64,000 nucleotides of DNA from Enterobacter asburiae (GCF_024599655.1 NZ_CP102247.1:1116001-1180000); one strand, 5' to 3'. Shown: positions 8,593-16,958, counted from the first letter of the stretch. Notes: generated by a model from the sequence alone, not told the origin. Program-made: numbers and translations.

Positions 8593-10737
8593 TTACAGCG
8601 CGCAGGATACGCAGCCTTCGATTTCGGTGCCTTCCAGCGCAAGCTGGCGCAGGCGAATGTAGTAGAGCGTTTTGATGCCTTTCTTCCAGGCGTAGATCTG
8701 CGCTCTGTTGATATCCCGCGTGGTGGCGGTGTCCGGGAAGAACAGCGTCAGCGACAGCCCCTGATCCACATGTTTTGTCGCCTCCGCGTAGGTATCGATG
8801 ATTTTTTCCGGGCCTATCTCGTACGCGTCCTGATAAAGCGCCAGGTTCTCATTGGTCATAAACGGGGCAGGGTAGTAAACGCGCCCGGTTTTGCCTTCCT
8901 TGCGGATTTCAATTTTCGACACGATCGGGTGAATGCTCGACGTGGCGTGGTTGATGTAGGAAATCGATCCGGTCGGCGGGACGGCCTGCAGGTTCTGGTT
9001 ATAAATGCCGTAGCGCATCACGTCGTCACGCAGCTGCTGCCACATCTCGCGCGTCGGCAGGGTAATTCCCGCGCGAGCAAACAGTGCGCGCACTTTTTCG
9101 GTTTTCGGCTGCCAGTCGCCTTCCAGATACTGGCTGAAATATTCCCCGCTGGCGTAGCGGGACTGCTCAAAGCCCGCGAACCGCTGGTTGCGCTCACGCG
9201 CCAGCATCATCGAGGTGTGCAGTGCGTGCCAGGTAATGGTGTAGAAATAGAGGTTGGTGAAATCCAGCCCTTCCGGACTGCCGTAGGCGATGCCTTCCCG
9301 CGCCAGATAGCCATGCAGGTTCATCTGCCCCAGCCCGATGGCGTGCGACGCGGCGTTACCCGCTTCAATAGACGGCACGCTGCGGATGTGGCTCATGTCC
9401 GACACCGCCGTCAGCCCGCGAATGGCGGTCTCCACCGTGCGGCCAAAGTCTGGGGAATCCATGGTGTGGGCAATATTCAGCGACCCGAGGTTGCAGGAGA
9501 TATCCTTGCCGATGTCCGCGTAGTCCAGGCTCTCGTCGTAGGCTGACGCGCTGTTGACCTGCAAAATCTCCGAGCACAGGTTGCTCATGTTGATTCGCCC
9601 GGCAATCGGGTTCGCGCGGTTCACCGTATCCTCATACATGATGTACGGATAGCCGGACTCAAACTGGATCTCCGCAAGCCGCTGAAAGAACTCGCGGGCG
9701 TTGATGGTCTTTTTGCGAATGCGATTGTCGGCCACCAGCTCGTTGTACAGCTCGCTGATGGCCACATCGCCAAACGCTTTGCCATAAATACGCTCAATAT
9801 CGTACGGCGAGAAGAGCGCCATGTCGGCATTCTCCCTGGCCAGCTTAAAGGTGATGTCCGGGATCACCACGCCGAGCGACAGGGTTTTGATGCGGATTTT
9901 TTCGTCGGCGTTTTCGCGCTTGGTATCGAGAAAGCGCAGAATGTCCGGGTGGTGCGCGTGCAGGTAAACCGCCCCCGCGCCCTGGCGTGCGCCAAGCTGG
10001 TTAGCATACGAAAACGCATCCTCCAGCATCTTCATCACTGGGATCACGCCGGAGGACTGGTTTTCGATGCGCTTGATTGGCGCGCCCGCTTCACGCAGGT
10101 TAGAGAGCAGAAACGCCACGCCGCCGCCGCGTTTGGAAAGCTGCAGCGCCGAGTTCACCGCGCGGCCAATCGACTCCATATTGTCTTCGATACGCAGCAG
10201 GAAGCAGGAAACCAGCTCGCCGCGCTGGGCCTTGCCGCAGTTGAGAAAGGTCGGCGTGGCGGGCTGAAAGCGTCCGGAGAGGATCTCGTCGGTTAGCTGC
10301 TCCGCCAGCGCTTCATCACCCTGCGCCAGCGTCAGGGCCACCATCACGGTGCGATCTTCAAAACTCTCTAAGTAGCGCTTGCCGTCAAAGGTCTTGAGGG
10401 TGTAGCTGGTGTAGTACTTCCACGCGCCGAGAAACGTCTGAAAGCGAAAGCCGCTGGCGTGCGCGCGTTCAAACAGCGTCACCACAAAGGCGCGGTCGTA
10501 GCGGGTCAGCACGCGTTCTTCGTAGTAGCCTTCTTTAATCAGATAGTCGAGACGTTCATTCTGGCTTGCAAACGTCACGCTGTTGGGCCGCACGTGGGCG
10601 GCAAAAAAAGCATCCACCGCCTCACTGTCTTTATCGAACTGGATGCGCCCCTCCCGATCGTAGAGGTTAAGCATGGCGTTTAATGCGTGGTAATCCGGCG
10701 TCGCCTGAATCACCCGTTCTGCGGTTGTCGTTGCCAA
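8593..10737 (-). CDS. nrdE: Class Ib ribonucleotide reductase alpha subunit NrdE
   Basis: Catalytic subunit that reduces ribonucleoside diphosphates, 714 aa (the E. coli length). Active-site segments are visible: FLNCGKAQRGELVSCFLL, the NLCSEILQV loop, and the C-terminal redox pair in EIEGCVSCAL, which is recharged by NrdH. Its start lies 28 bp inside the end of nrdI, so translation is probably coupled. Confidence 0.98.
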   Translation of the reverse strand: MATTTAERVIQATPDYHALNAMLNLYDREGRIQFDKDSEAVDAFFAAHVRPNSVTFASQNERLDYLIKEGYYEERVLTRYDRAFVVTLFERAHASGFRFQTFLGAWKYYTSYTLKTFDGKRYLESFEDRTVMVALTLAQGDEALAEQLTDEILSGRFQPATPTFLNCGKAQRGELVSCFLLRIEDNMESIGRAVNSALQLSKRGGGVAFLLSNLREAGAPIKRIENQSSGVIPVMKMLEDAFSYANQLGARQGAGAVYLHAHHPDILRFLDTKRENADEKIRIKTLSLGVVIPDITFKLARENADMALFSPYDIERIYGKAFGDVAISELYNELVADNRIRKKTINAREFFQRLAEIQFESGYPYIMYEDTVNRANPIAGRINMSNLCSEILQVNSASAYDESLDYADIGKDISCNLGSLNIAHTMDSPDFGRTVETAIRGLTAVSDMSHIRSVPSIEAGNAASHAIGLGQMNLHGYLAREGIAYGSPEGLDFTNLYFYTITWHALHTSMMLARERNQRFAGFEQSRYASGEYFSQYLEGDWQPKTEKVRALFARAGITLPTREMWQQLRDDVMRYGIYNQNLQAVPPTGSISYINHATSSIHPIVSKIEIRKEGKTGRVYYPAPFMTNENLALYQDAYEIGPEKIIDTYAEATKHVDQGLSLTLFFPDTATTRDINRAQIYAWKKGIKTLYYIRLRQLALEGTEIEGCVSCAL

Positions 10738-11120
10738 AATTCGTTCACTCCTTTACGCACGTTTTCGACGTCCTGCTGTGTCCCCATCAGCTCAAAACGA
10801 TAGAGATACGGCACGCCGCATTTTTGAGAGATGACATCCCCGGCGCGGCCAAAGGCATCGCCGAAATTGCGATTTCCCGCCGCGATAACGCCGCGGATTA
10901 GCCCGCGGTTATGAGGGTCATTGAGAAAGCGGATCACCTGACGAGGCACTGCTCCCGCCGTGCCGCCGCCGCCATAGCTGGGCACCACCAGAATGTACGG
11001 TTCCTCTACCCGGATCCGTTCCCGCTCGTTGAGCGGAATGCGCACCGCAGGCAGCCCGACGCGCTCAATAAAGCGGAGCGTGTTTTCCGAGCTGCTGGAG
11101 AAGAAAACCAGCCCACTCAT
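10710..11120 (-). CDS. nrdI: Flavodoxin-like NrdI
   Basis: Small FMN protein that supplies superoxide for assembly of the Mn(III)2-tyrosyl cofactor of NrdF. It is 136 aa, identical in length to E. coli NrdI. The N-terminal phosphate-binding loop is FFSSSSENTLRF, and a Gly-rich flavin loop, PSYGGGGTAGAVP, follows. It overlaps nrdH by 4 bp (ATGA) and nrdE by 28 bp. Confidence 0.97.
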   Translation of the reverse strand: MSGLVFFSSSSENTLRFIERVGLPAVRIPLNERERIRVEEPYILVVPSYGGGGTAGAVPRQVIRFLNDPHNRGLIRGVIAAGNRNFGDAFGRAGDVISQKCGVPYLYRFELMGTQQDVENVRKGVNEFWQRQPQNG

Positions 11121-11356
11121 GCCCGGGCGGCCTGCGCACTCAGGCGGTTAATCATGTCCGGGCGGAAGCCGGACCAGCTTGTCTCCCCGGCGATTACCAC
11201 CGGAAGCTGACGAAAACCCTGCTTGCGCAGGGTATCTGCGGCCTCGGGGACCTGGTCAATATTCACCATCTCAAACGCTACGCCACGGCTTTCCATTGCC
11301 CGTTTTGTGGCGTGGCACTGAACACAATCGTTACGAGTGTAAATAATAATGCTCAT
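11117..11356 (-). CDS. nrdH: Glutaredoxin-like electron donor NrdH
   Basis: Thioredoxin-fold hydrogen donor for NrdEF. The active site is CVQC at residues 11-14. Started at MSIIIYTRND it is 79 aa, close to E. coli (81), and is preceded by GGAAATACGAATC. A start 15 bp further upstream is possible but has no good ribosome-binding site. The C-terminal half carries SWSGFRPDMINRL, the thioredoxin-reductase contact region of NrdH. It is the first gene of nrdHIEF. Confidence 0.95.
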   Translation of the reverse strand: MSIIIYTRNDCVQCHATKRAMESRGVAFEMVNIDQVPEAADTLRKQGFRQLPVVIAGETSWSGFRPDMINRLSAQAARA

Positions 11357-11430
11357 GATTCGTATTTCCATTTAAAATAAAGGTGCGGCGCGAATCGTCG
11401 CGTCAGGTTGTGTGTATCCTGCTAAAAGGA

Positions 11431-11477
11431 ATACTAGATGTAGTTGTCTTAAGTTTCAACCATACAAGATATGGGAA
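11431..11477 (-). promoter_or_regulatory. Two NrdR boxes upstream of nrdH
   Basis: Read on the minus strand, TTCCCATATCTTGTAT (11462-11477) and CAACTACATCTAGTAT (11431-11446) both fit the degenerate NrdR palindrome (ACACwATATwTwGTGT-like). Their starts are exactly 31 bp apart, three helical turns, which is the arrangement NrdR needs for paired binding. NrdR repression of nrdHIEF is established in E. coli; binding here is inferred. Confidence 0.7.
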
Positions 11478-11551
11478 ATTTAGATTAATGTTGCCCCTAT
11501 GATGAGCACAGCGGGGCAGGGCAGGCTATGTGGGTTTTTCAGGCGAGAAGG

Positions 11552-11588
11552 CAAAGAAAAGCCCCGGCAGCCATTGGCCACCGGGGCT
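11552..11588 (-). terminator. Terminator of ygaM
   Basis: AGCCCCGG (11560-11567) pairs with CCGGGGCT (11581-11588). On the minus strand the stem is followed by TTTTCTTT. It lies 20 bp past the ygaM stop. Confidence 0.7.
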
Positions 11589-11608
11589 GAGAAACGTGCG
11601 AGAGGGGG

Positions 11609-11935
11609 TTATTTACGCAGGCTAAGCAAGGCACCCACGAAGATCCCGACGGCCGCGACCGTGCCCAGCGTGCAGAGCGGTTTTTCGCGCACGAAGGTCG
11701 TTGCGCAGCTGACCGCATCGCAGGCAGCCTGAGTCGTTCGCGTACGCCCGTTCAAACGCGCGCGGGTTTCACGGAGCAGAGACTGAGCCTTACGTTTTGC
11801 GGCATCCGCTTCGTCCTTCGCGTCAGTTCCCCAGGACTTCAGCACCTCTTCCAGAGTATCCGCTAATTGGCTGACATCATTACGAATATCCTGAGCGTCG
11901 TCATTAATATCGTTTCGGTTCGGTCTGTTAAACAT
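11609..11935 (-). CDS. ygaM: DUF883 membrane-anchored protein YgaM
   Basis: Member of the ElaB/YqjD/YgaM family, whose paralogues are C-tail-anchored inner-membrane proteins that can bind ribosomes in stationary phase. It is 108 aa. A charged, coiled-coil-like N-terminal region (residues 10-70, rich in Asp, Glu, Lys and Arg) is followed by one C-terminal TM helix (about 86-104, LGTVAAVGIFVGALL) and a basic tail LRK. In E. coli it is also beside nrdH. Function remains poorly defined. Confidence 0.9.
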   Translation of the reverse strand: MFNRPNRNDINDDAQDIRNDVSQLADTLEEVLKSWGTDAKDEADAAKRKAQSLLRETRARLNGRTRTTQAACDAVSCATTFVREKPLCTLGTVAAVGIFVGALLSLRK

Positions 11936-12095
11936 ACGATCCTCCGTAATTTTGTGTTCCCGTTCAGTTTAGTTCAGAAATTTAATATCTGAAGCGCGTC
12001 ACGCGTTATCCGGCAGTTTATGGATTATTCTGAAAGCCCTGCTAATGCTGAATACTGTAAGGTGGCCGGGCAGGAAAAGATAACGAGGAAAAGAT

Positions 12096-12440
12096 ATGTA
12101 TTTACGACCTGATGAGGTGGCGCGCGTTCTTGAAAAAGAGGGATTCACCATGGATGAGGTGACACCAAAAGCGTATGGATATCGCCGTGGCGAGAATTAT
12201 GTTTACGTTAATCGCGAAGCAAGAATGGGACGTACCGCTCTCATTATTCACCCGACGCTGAAAGACAGAAGTCTGTCATTTGCTGAGCCTGCCTCGGATA
12301 TTAAAACCTGCGATCATTATCAGCAATTTCCGCTCTATTTAGGCGGCGAACGGCATGAGCATTATGGTATTCCGCATGGCTTCAGCTCACGCATGGCGCT
12401 GGAGCGGTTTTTGAAGGGACTGTTTGGCGACGTACAGTAA
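12096..12440 (+). CDS. ygaC: DUF2002 protein YgaC
   Basis: Small soluble protein of 114 aa, the same family and neighbourhood as E. coli YgaC, which is reported to be Fur-regulated. Start MYLRPDEVARVLEKEG, preceded by GAGGAAAAGAT. No catalytic motif is visible. The protein is rich in aromatic and basic residues (YGYRRGENYVYVNREAR). It is divergent from ygaM and convergent with alaE across a shared hairpin. Its biochemical role is unknown. Confidence 0.9.
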   Translation: MYLRPDEVARVLEKEGFTMDEVTPKAYGYRRGENYVYVNREARMGRTALIIHPTLKDRSLSFAEPASDIKTCDHYQQFPLYLGGERHEHYGIPHGFSSRMALERFLKGLFGDVQ

Positions 12441-12444
12441 ATTC

Positions 12445-12466
12445 GCGACTGGCTTTCGCCAGTCGC
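12445..12466. terminator. Shared terminator hairpin between ygaC and alaE
   Basis: Perfect 9-bp stem GCGACTGGC / GCCAGTCGC with a TTTC loop, placed between the two convergent stop codons. T-runs are weak, so efficiency is uncertain. Confidence 0.55.
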
Positions 12467-12472
12467 TTCACA

Positions 12473-12922
12473 TCACGCTTTTGCCTGGCTGTACTGGCTG
12501 ACCTTAAACAGGCGGCGGCAGTAGTCGAGGAAATAGCCGTATACCGCACCCATCAGCATTGAAATCACAATATTCGAACTGACCGCCGCTGCGATCTGGT
12601 GCCAGTCTGCACCCACTGTCAGCAGTATGGCCACGTAAACCGGCGACTGGAACGTCACATACGCCAGGACGTCCGCCAGGTTTTTCGCCCAGCCTGCGGG
12701 GCTGATACGACGCGCGAAACGCATTACCGCATCGCGGTATAACCCGTAAGGCCATGCAATAATAATATTGACCGGGATTGCCACCAGACGAGAGGAAAGT
12801 GACTGCTCGAAGGACATTCCGGAGAGGAATATTTCGATCAGCATGTTCACAACGGAACAGTAGACAACCATCGCGAAAGTATCCGCCACGGCATGGCGAA
12901 GGCGTGATTGCGGTGAGAACAT
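12473..12922 (-). CDS. alaE: L-alanine exporter AlaE
   Basis: Inner-membrane alanine exporter of the AlaE family, 149 aa when started at MFSPQSRLRHAVADTF, the E. coli length. A start 24 bp upstream is in frame but not conserved. About four hydrophobic helices are visible. The protein ends CRRLFKVSQYSQAKA, nearly as in E. coli. Leucine-responsive (Lrp) induction is known for E. coli alaE; no site was identified here. Confidence 0.95.
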   Translation of the reverse strand: MFSPQSRLRHAVADTFAMVVYCSVVNMLIEIFLSGMSFEQSLSSRLVAIPVNIIIAWPYGLYRDAVMRFARRISPAGWAKNLADVLAYVTFQSPVYVAILLTVGADWHQIAAAVSSNIVISMLMGAVYGYFLDYCRRLFKVSQYSQAKA

Positions 12923-13416
12923 GTCTGAACTCCTTGAGAAGAACACAAAAGAAACGATTTTCCTGAAGCGGTCAGTGCTTTAGGTTGGTTTGTTTGACGT
13001 GTATAGCGTATATCTCTGAGTTTGAACTAACAACTAGTGATTAATTTTTATTTAATCGCCTTTTGTCCACAAAATTCTCTAAAGTTGGTTGTTTTTTGCC
13101 CGGTTCGTTATAATCTGTCTCGTTTGGTAATTTTTGCATGAAAATCAGCAGGTTGATGTTTATGGCGTCGAGGTGGGATTTGCTGCTTTTGCGTGTAGCG
13201 TAGGATGCTGAAATTTTGATTAAGGTTGACCATTTATATTGATGTGATGATTGAATCTTTGCGTATTCCACATTCGTCATAAGTTAATATTCACGGTGGA
13301 GTTTAACTATATTTACACTACTGGCAGAACGGCCCCGCAGGTAGATATTTCTATGGAAATGAATTATTCTGTCGGCGATTTATCTATTTACCCTAAAGAG
13401 AAGGTTTGCAAATAAT
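12923..13416. other. AT-rich intergenic region between alaE and stpA
   Basis: A 494-bp stretch that must hold the divergent alaE and stpA promoters. It is markedly AT-rich, as expected around an H-NS/StpA-controlled gene. A 79-codon minus-strand frame at 13041-13280 has no recognisable domain and was not accepted. stpA is preceded by AAAGAGAAGGTTTGCAAATA. Confidence 0.6.
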
Positions 13417-13821
13417 ATGTCTTTGACGTTACAGAATCTTAATAATATCCGAACTCTGCGCGCCATGGCGCGTGAATTAACCCTGGACGTTCTTGAGGAA
13501 ATGCTGGAAAAGGTCAGGGTCGTTACTGAAGAGAAACGGAGTGAACAGACGGAATTAGAGCAGCAGCGTGCTGAGCAGCAGGAAAAAATTAATGCCCTGC
13601 TGGAGCTGATGAAAGCCGATGGTATTTCACCGACTGACCTGCTGGGCTCTGAACTGGCGCAGACGGGTAAGCCCGCGAAAAAGCGCAAGCCGCGTGAAGC
13701 AAAATATCGTTTTATTGACCAGAACGGTGAAGAGAAAACGTGGACCGGCCAGGGCCGCACGCCGAAGCCTATTGCCAGCGCGCTGGCAGACGGTAAATCA
13801 CTGGATGATTTTCTGATCTAA
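13417..13821 (+). CDS. stpA: H-NS paralogue StpA
   Basis: Nucleoid-associated DNA-binding protein and RNA chaperone that partners H-NS in silencing AT-rich genes. It is 134 aa. An N-terminal coiled-coil oligomerisation domain (about residues 1-65, NIRTLRAMARELTLDVLEEM) joins through a basic linker KPAKKRKPREAKY to the C-terminal DNA-binding domain with the AT-hook-like core TWTGQGRTPKPI. Position beside alaE/ygaC/ygaM, as in E. coli stpA, separates it from hns itself. Confidence 0.93.
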   Translation: MSLTLQNLNNIRTLRAMARELTLDVLEEMLEKVRVVTEEKRSEQTELEQQRAEQQEKINALLELMKADGISPTDLLGSELAQTGKPAKKRKPREAKYRFIDQNGEEKTWTGQGRTPKPIASALADGKSLDDFLI

Positions 13822-13827
13822 CAGGTT

Positions 13828-13853
13828 AGCCGGGCGGAACACGCCGCCCGGCT
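13828..13853 (+). terminator. Hairpin after stpA
   Basis: AGCCGGGCGG (13828-13837) pairs perfectly with CCGCCCGGCT (13844-13853) seven bases after the stpA stop. It can also serve the convergent 59-codon gene whose stop begins at 13862. There is no long T-run. Confidence 0.6.
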
Positions 13854-13859
13854 GGCTGT

Positions 13860-14039
13860 TCAGCAGACGCCGAAATCGCCTTCTTCGGTATACGGCGCCA
13901 GTTCGGCAGCTTTCAGGGTATATTTCTCGCCTTGCTCATTGCTGGCCTGGACCGCCACAATGCTGTCACCGTTCACTTCGAGCACTTTCAGTTTCGGGCC
14001 GCCTTTACGCGGTTGCACATAATTACCGACAGAAAACAT
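13860..14039 (-). CDS. Small DUF2158 (YodC-like) protein
   Basis: A 59-aa protein starting MFSVGNYVQPRKGGPKLKVL and ending EEGDFGVC. The opening GD/GN-V-x-L/P-KSGGP pattern and the central beta-rich segment are typical of the DUF2158/YodC family of small cytoplasmic proteins of unknown function. The start is well supported by GAGGAGGTAAT directly upstream. It lies between stpA and ygaP, convergent with stpA. The family's role is unknown. Confidence 0.85.
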   Translation of the reverse strand: MFSVGNYVQPRKGGPKLKVLEVNGDSIVAVQASNEQGEKYTLKAAELAPYTEEGDFGVC

Positions 14040-14118
14040 ATTACCTCCTCATCGTTTTAGCGATCTTCACCTTAGCCCACGCGTGACGCCGGGTACAGCG
14101 TATTTCACCGATTACTGC

Positions 14119-14640
14119 TTATGAGGTACGCCGGTTCCAGGGCATCACCTTGAGCAGTCGCGCCATACCGCAAAAGCCCGTCACTCCGGCGAACAACAGC
14201 CCGGCGCCGACAAAACCGCTGAGCAGGAAAAAGCCGCTGGAGACGCTATAGCCCAGCACTACGCCACAGAGTATCAAGAGCCCGGCGGCAATTTGCACCT
14301 GACGCATCAGCGGCAGCGGCTGGGATTTGTCTTCGACGGTCGGCAGCCCGGCCTGCTTCCAGCCCTGAATGCCCCCCTCGACCACAAAGGCCTGCGCGGG
14401 CGCGGCGGCCTGAGCAAGGCGGTCAGCATTCCCCGACGTCCGGGCGCCGGACTGGCAGTGAAAAATCACCGTATCCCCCGCCTGCGCGTTAAGTCCGCCG
14501 GGTAAGGTATCCAGCGGCACGGAGCGCGCGGCGGGAATATGCTCGCGGGCGTACTCATCGGCATCACGAATATCAATCAGTTTTGCGCCTTCAGCGACGC
14601 GGGCACTGGCCTGGCGCGGGGAAAGAAGAGGAAGAGACAT
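14119..14640 (-). CDS. ygaP: Membrane rhodanese YgaP
   Basis: Thiosulfate sulfurtransferase anchored in the inner membrane, 173 aa (E. coli 174). The rhodanese domain covers about residues 1-105, with the catalytic cysteine C62 in FHCQSGARTSGN. Two C-terminal TM helices (about 118-138 and 142-162) form the membrane domain. It begins 9 bp after ygaV and is its operon partner. YgaV represses ygaVP in E. coli. Confidence 0.95.
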   Translation of the reverse strand: MSLPLLSPRQASARVAEGAKLIDIRDADEYAREHIPAARSVPLDTLPGGLNAQAGDTVIFHCQSGARTSGNADRLAQAAAPAQAFVVEGGIQGWKQAGLPTVEDKSQPLPLMRQVQIAAGLLILCGVVLGYSVSSGFFLLSGFVGAGLLFAGVTGFCGMARLLKVMPWNRRTS

Positions 14641-14649
14641 GGCGGCTCC

Positions 14650-14949
14650 TTACGGACAATAAAGGGTTTTCAGGGTGCTGATCAGCTGATGTACCGCATC
14701 GTTTTTAATGAAATAGAGAATGCGCTGCGCGTCGCGGGTGCTGTCGATAAGCCCTTCCTCACGCATGCGCGCCAGATGCTGCGACGTGGCGGAAGGGCTT
14801 AGCCCCGTGGCTCGCGCCAGTTCCCCCGCGCTGGTGCCGGGCGCTCCGCACAGGGTGCAGAGGATCAGCAGGCGACGCGGGTTGCTCATCGCCTTTAAGA
14901 GTGTGGCGGCCTGTTCGGCGCTGGCCTGAAGCTGTTCAAGTTCGGTCAT
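14650..14949 (-). CDS. ygaV: ArsR-family regulator YgaV
   Basis: Winged-helix repressor of its own operon, 99 aa (the E. coli length). The helix-turn-helix is around LARATGLSPSATSQHLARM. Cysteines at 31, 34 and 98 are candidates for the thiol-based sulfide or tributyltin sensing reported for E. coli YgaV. First gene of ygaV-ygaP. The inverted repeat TTTAGCATTTGCTTAATTAA-like region just upstream (about 14955-14985) is a plausible operator. Confidence 0.93.
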   Translation of the reverse strand: MTELEQLQASAEQAATLLKAMSNPRRLLILCTLCGAPGTSAGELARATGLSPSATSQHLARMREEGLIDSTRDAQRILYFIKNDAVHQLISTLKTLYCP

Positions 14950-14986
14950 AATATTTTAGCATTTGCTTAATTAAGTAAATGCTAAA

Positions 14987-15925
14987 CTAATTTGTGGCCT
15001 CGCGCCAGAGGAGATCGCTATAGATGTGGGTCAGCACCCCTGCAGGGCCAAACTGCTGTTTGATCCACCGCGTGACCTGGCCGGTTGCGGCATGCTGCGT
15101 GGCGAGCAGCATACGTGAGTCCTGACGCGGGTTATTAATACGTCGGGTAACCAGCAGCCCCGCGTCTACCGCCTCGCGGGTCATATATTCCGGTAAAAAA
15201 CCTATCCCTTCGCCCAGGATCTGACACTGACATTTGGTGTTAAAGTCCGGCACCAGAATAGCCTCCTGCCCGTGCAGCAGCCATCCGACCTTTTTGTTAA
15301 TGGTGTGCGCGGTATCTTCCACCATGATGTTGGGATACAGGCGCAGCTGGCTTTCCGCTATCGGCTCCGGGGTGAACGCCAGCGGGTGTTCCGGCGCGAT
15401 GGCAAAGACCCAGCGGATGGCGCCGATCTCGGTGTAATCAATTCCGCCGCCGTCGAGCAGCGTGTCCGGCGCGCCAATCGCGATATTGGCCTGGTTGTTG
15501 ATGATGGAGTCCCAGACGCCGTTGTAGACCTCGGTAGTGACGGTAATTTGACAGGTCGGAAACTGTTTTTTCAGCACCTGCAGCAGCCTGGCGGTGTGGC
15601 GCGGCGTGTATAAAAGCTGATTAATACAGATGCGCACCCGCGCCTCGATGCCCTGCGAAATGGTATCTATTCCGCGCTTGATGGCGTGGAAGTCGTTTAG
15701 CAGGTCGGTGGCCTTACGGTAAAAGTAAAACCCGGACTCGGTCAGCTCAATGCTGCGCGTGCTGCGGACAAACAGCACCACGTCCAGCCCGGTCTCCATG
15801 CGCTTAATGGTGTAACTGATGGCGGAGGTCGTCACGCCCAGCTCGGCGGCGGCTTTGCTGAAGCTGCCGAAGCGTGCGGCGGTAGTAAAGGCCAGCAGGT
15901 TCTCTTCGGTAAAGATGGAATTCAT
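14987..15925 (-). CDS. LysR-family regulator, AllS-like
   Basis: Predicted activator of the divergent fdrA gene cluster. It is 312 aa with the N-terminal winged helix (GSFSKAAAELGVTTSAISYT, residues 20-39) and a periplasmic-binding-protein-like effector domain from about 95. The sequence around the HTH, VRSTRSIELT and VWDSIINNQANIAIGAPD resembles E. coli AllS, the activator of allantoin catabolism genes. It is transcribed divergently from the ankyrin/fdrA operon, with a perfect palindrome of LysR type between them (16126-16146). A ureide-type inducer is inferred, not shown. Confidence 0.85.
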   Translation of the reverse strand: MNSIFTEENLLAFTTAARFGSFSKAAAELGVTTSAISYTIKRMETGLDVVLFVRSTRSIELTESGFYFYRKATDLLNDFHAIKRGIDTISQGIEARVRICINQLLYTPRHTARLLQVLKKQFPTCQITVTTEVYNGVWDSIINNQANIAIGAPDTLLDGGGIDYTEIGAIRWVFAIAPEHPLAFTPEPIAESQLRLYPNIMVEDTAHTINKKVGWLLHGQEAILVPDFNTKCQCQILGEGIGFLPEYMTREAVDAGLLVTRRINNPRQDSRMLLATQHAATGQVTRWIKQQFGPAGVLTHIYSDLLWREATN

Positions 15926-16245
15926 ATCTCACTCCCTTCAGCCATCAGTTTTGAACATATTTTAACAGCGTTGTTACAACACATTTGAAGCCGATCACAG
16001 TTCTGACTCTTTGTCGAAAGCCGCACGCAGTAAGGCTTCGTCAGACATAAGCATAATGCAGTCTCGAGCGCTAAAACGTGGGGAAACATAAGAAAAAGAT
16101 TGCACAGACGCACGTTTTGACCGGTTTGTTGAATTTAACTCAACAATGAATTGACTGTCGATGAATCATTTTTAAGCGGATTCTTTTATGACCAGGCTGT
16201 TGCTATTCTCAGGTCAACAGAAATAAAAACATCGGGAGTCTGAAT
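15926..16245. promoter_or_regulatory. Divergent regulatory region between the LysR gene and the ankyrin/fdrA operon
   Basis: A 320-bp gap. It contains the palindrome at 16126-16146 and, nearer the ankyrin gene, an extended -10-like TGCTATTCT (TATTCT at 16205-16210) with a poor -35. The ankyrin gene is preceded by CGGGAGTCTGAAT. No coding sequence was accepted in it. Confidence 0.55.
16126..16146. promoter_or_regulatory. Candidate LysR operator
   Basis: Perfect interrupted palindrome: arm TTGTTGA, 7-nt centre ATTTAAC, arm TCAACAA. It fits the T-N11-A rule of LysR-type recognition sites. It lies about 60 bp upstream of the -10-like element for the ankyrin/fdrA operon, where an activator would bind. 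Confidence 0.5.
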
Positions 16246-16851
16246 ATGTCTGCGAACGAACTCGTTACTGAATTTCTGCTGGCGGCAGAAGAGGGCAATA
16301 GCGATGCGCTAAAAGCCTGCCTGGAAAAAGGCGTGGATATTAACGCCACTAATCGACAGAAAAGAACCGCCGTTATTATTGCCAGCCTGAAAAAACATTA
16401 TCCCTGCGTGGAGTTATTAATTGCCGCCGGGGCGGATATTGATAAACAGGATCAGACCTGCTTTAACCCCTTCCTGATTAGCTGCCTGACCAACGATATT
16501 ACCCTGCTGCGCATTGTCCTTCCGGCAAATCCGGATCTCGACCGCCTGACGCGTTTTGGCGGCGTGGGCATTACGCCAGCCAGTGAAAAAGGGCACGTGG
16601 AGATCGTGCGCGAGCTGCTGGAAAAAACCGATATCAACGTCAACCACACCAACTTTGTCGGCTGGACGCCGCTGCTGGAAGCGATCGTGCTCAACGACGG
16701 CGGCGCGAAGCAGCAGGAGATCGTCAAGCTACTTTTGGATCACGGCGCAAACCCGCACATGACCGATAAATATGGCAAAACCCCGCTCGAACTGGCGCGG
16801 GAAAAAGGTTTCGATGCGATAGCTGACCTGCTGCTGGCGGCGGGCGCATAA
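16246..16851 (+). CDS. Ankyrin-repeat protein
   Basis: A 201-aa protein made almost wholly of about five ankyrin repeats (LIAAGADIDKQDQTCFNPFL, LLDHGANPHMTDKYGKTPLE and degenerate copies). It has no signal peptide or TM segment, so it is probably a cytoplasmic protein-protein interaction factor. It leads the fdrA operon, 107 bp ahead of fdrA, and is divergent from the LysR gene. A link to FdrA/AllG assembly or activity is suggested only by position. Confidence 0.85.
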   Translation: MSANELVTEFLLAAEEGNSDALKACLEKGVDINATNRQKRTAVIIASLKKHYPCVELLIAAGADIDKQDQTCFNPFLISCLTNDITLLRIVLPANPDLDRLTRFGGVGITPASEKGHVEIVRELLEKTDINVNHTNFVGWTPLLEAIVLNDGGAKQQEIVKLLLDHGANPHMTDKYGKTPLELAREKGFDAIADLLLAAGA

Positions 16852-16958
16852 CGTATTCGGCCAGCCTTTTCCGGCTGGCCGTTAATTCAAAAGTATTTTT
16901 TACCGACGTGCATTTTGCACGACGGCGGCCCCCTTTTATCCGCTTTCAGGAGAAAATA

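Noticed and set aside
13041..13280. A 79-codon minus-strand frame upstream of stpA
   Set aside because: Low-complexity translation, no ribosome-binding site, no family recognised; it probably reflects AT-rich promoter DNA.
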